This document shows positions 30,112 through 32,260 of a stretch of DNA of 32,260 nucleotides, one piece after another (position 1 is the first letter of the stretch; each line of letters opens with the position of its first letter). Below the pieces are notes generated by a model. The model did not search any database and was not told where the DNA came from. It saw only the letters and a list, made by a program, of their open reading frames with translations. The position numbers were made by a program, and so were the translations under genes. This DNA comes from Beroe ovata (lineage: Eukaryota > Ctenophora > Nuda > Beroida > Beroidae): NCBI GenBank assembly GCA_946803715.1, contig CAMPET010000065.1:111225-143484 (forward strand), read 5' to 3'.

Positions 30112-31288
30112 ATTTAACACCGGTTTAGATTCCGTTTTGCAATCATTCGGCTTGAACATCGCTATATGGGGCTGAATGCAATGATATTGTTCCGTGCTGC
30201 ATCAATCATGTAACTTCAGTTTAATTTATATATTGTGCTACTTGCTGAGAGCTAAAATGCGAGTTCGTCGATTTCTGATATTTTGTGAAAAGTAGCTTCT
30301 GTAGATAAAATGAGTTAATAGTTATGAATAGGTTAAGGATTATGCTTGGATATCAAATTCAATTTGGTGCAATTGAAATGTAAATAGCAAATGCTCATTC
30401 TTGCAATAAAATTCAAGTTTATTTTATCAGTTTTCCAAAGAAATAATTCCTATCGCTGATAAAATGAGTTTTATGCCCGGTTCGAAAAGCTTGAAATTTC
30501 AAACTCGGAGTCTTTGTTATTTGACACCTCCCCTGGATGCAATATATCTAGCTTGAGAACAACAACTAGCAGCGCGTGGCTCTGCTTTTTTTCGAAATCC
30601 GCTTCGGTTTGAATTATGTCACTGCAGAGCTTTTGTGCACCTTACTTTGTCTGATTTAAGTTTTCAGTAGTCAACTCTGAATGTTCATGTTGTAAGTGTA
30701 CAGGTACTGATGTCAAGATAAAATTTTGCAGCAAATTTAAAATTGCAACTCATAACTTAATTATCAAATGAAGTGCTGTTTAACTTTAACTGTTTAACTT
30801 ATATTAAGCACCTGAGAACCCTGAAACTGTCTGCAGTAATATATTGTTTCGCATGTTGGAAGGCGTGGTGTCACAATATTCAATTTTGTCGCGTATTTGC
30901 CACATCATGCGTCTGCGATAACACGCGTCTGGGGAGGTAAAGAATTGTGAGGTGAGTAAGTGTGTATGTTTGCTTGTGTGTTTGTCTGTCTGATCTGTGT
31001 GTGTGTCTCAGTACTGGGTCTCTGTGTGTGAGAGAGAGGGCATGTGCTGACCACCCAAGATGATCGCACCATTACAAGTGCTAATCCCTCACAGCTAATC
31101 ACTCAAATACCTAAAATAATCATTAATCCATTAGACGCGTGTAAATGCAATATGCATGGGATTATTAAGTGAATCTACCATGAGAGTTGAATTGTAGGAC
31201 ACTTCCGATTCCTCTCAGACAGATTTCCTCTTGATATCTGTACTCCCATACCAGCCATACCTCTCAATATCTGGCGCACGCTAGAGAG

Positions 31289-31319
31289 CTGATGCAAGCC
31301 GCGAAGCGGCTTGCGTCAG
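31289..31319. repeat. 14-bp stem, GAA-loop hairpin
   Basis: CTGATGCAAGCCGC-GAA-GCGGCTTGCGTCAG pairs fully except one A-C position on this strand (G-T on the other). It is followed at about 31450-31505 by a GC-rich inverted pair (GCTGCGCG and CGCGCAGC) with CTCAG-TTCA-CTGAG between. Confidence 0.8.
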
Positions 31320-32246
31320 CAACGAAATTCATGAAAGAGTCTACCATCGACAATATCTGTACTGAGTACTAGGAGTAGCTGCGGGTAAGTTGGATCAACG
31401 AAAGAGAGAGAGCGGCTAAGATGTTCCCGCGCTGCGTGACCCAAATACTCCGCGCGCGCTGCGCGTCTCAGTTCACTGAGTAGAATAGGGGCGCGCAGCC
31501 GCGCAACGTGTGCACAGGCTAAGATTTGAAAGCAAAAATTCAGACAAAAATTTATGCAAAATTCGGCGCAATTTTGGCTCAAAATTCTGATTTTGTAATA
31601 AACTTGCGCCCTGAGGCATTTTTTGTGCAATTTGGGCTCATTTTGAGTTCAATTCAATTGCAAATTGGAAGCGCTCTCGTGGAATTTGAAGTTGATCCCA
31701 TTCCCACTTGTTCCAGCTGCATATCTGGGATGTAATGATCCATGGCTTTTATTTATAGGGTTCTAGAGTCAGCCCCAGTTAATCAATCTTGGAGCTGTAG
31801 GCTTGTCAACTTTTGCTGATACTACTCTAATATTGTGATAGGGGCGGAAGGAATCGCCATTTGAGGCCCACGGCCCACTGAGGCCCACGGCCCACTGAGG
31901 CCATGTGCTGCATTATTTCTACCCCGTGTTGCGAGACTGCAAAACTGTGATTGTTAGCTGAACCCGTACCCTGTCTATAACATTCATATCATATCAGTCA
32001 TAGCCATCAACACATAAGAAAGTTATTATAAAACACGAGCACATCTAAGAGTAGGTCAAGACATGTTATAAAGTGCATCACTGTACAATGCAACCCACTT
32101 TATGGAGCGCTTGAAGTTTTACACCACAAGAAGTGCAGCTATTCATTCTCATGTATAAATGTTGCTGGGCTACTATAGTGTTGAAATGTTCGATGGAGTT
32201 TTGACAGTATAATCTGGTGTATACCGGACCGATGACATGCACAGTG

Positions 32247-32260
32247 CACACACACACACA
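32247..32260. repeat. CA microsatellite at the window end
   Basis: CA repeats run off the end. Confidence 0.85.

Larger units (their letters stand above)
28687..32260. other. 3' flank of the large gene, no gene recognised
   Basis: The region contains the 3' UTR, a CGATTTT-rich block, a 20-G run after an N, hairpins and short direct repeats (AAGTCTTCAGATATGTGT twice near 29536; a 17-bp TGAGGCCCACGGCCCAC repeat near 31863). No open frame here looks like a protein. Confidence 0.6.

Noticed and set aside
1-32260. tRNA or rRNA genes
   Set aside because: I looked for cloverleaf-like arms and conserved rRNA words and found none.

Overview
The window is genomic DNA of an animal: spliced genes with GT-AG introns, metazoan extracellular modules (thrombospondin type 1, thyroglobulin type 1, immunoglobulin, follistatin/Kazal, von Willebrand D and C8) and a SIX-class homeobox gene. 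Introns run from under 100 bp to several kb and are rich in microsatellites and minisatellites. A non-bilaterian marine invertebrate such as a sponge is my best guess from the divergent SIX protein and the unusual module mix, but nothing here proves the phylum. Single N bases (1625, 9426, 12337, 15323, 30091) and a 79-N gap mark contig joins, and several joins distort the sequence.

Almost the whole window (1170 to 28686, + strand) is the 3' part of one large gene. I could join 26 exons in which every internal splice phase agrees; the only uncertain junction is at the N at 12337. They encode about 1130 residues of a secreted or extracellular matrix protein. The order is TSP1, TSP1, four Tg1 domains (the first cut by a contig join), a Ser/Thr-rich linker, TSP1, two Ig-like regions, follistatin/Kazal, Ig, one VWD, C8, then a basic tail with a furin-like site and the stop codon. 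The 5' end lies outside the window.

The 2.8-kb intron that splits the VWD domain (24400-27194) holds two intronless genes on the opposite strand. One encodes a 187-residue secreted cysteine-containing orphan protein. The other encodes a divergent SIX homeobox protein with a partial SIX domain, Phe in place of the usual homeodomain Trp48, and a stop at homeodomain position 56. Both carry a GGTATAWATACC palindrome near the start and the 12-mer CTTGACACCACT just upstream of an ATG. The same 12-mer is the core of the minisatellites that fill two introns of the host gene. Those two introns sit at the same position inside two of the Tg1 domains, just before the cysteines of the CWCV motif.

The flanks and long introns (1-1169, 1587-7619, 7757-12339, 13135-16669, 17775-19238, 28687-32260) show no coding exons I can support. 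They contain tandem repeats, hairpins, an unmerged 1143-bp contig overlap (8283-10569) and a 0.65-kb near-identical pair that looks like two alleles joined in tandem (14678-16033).
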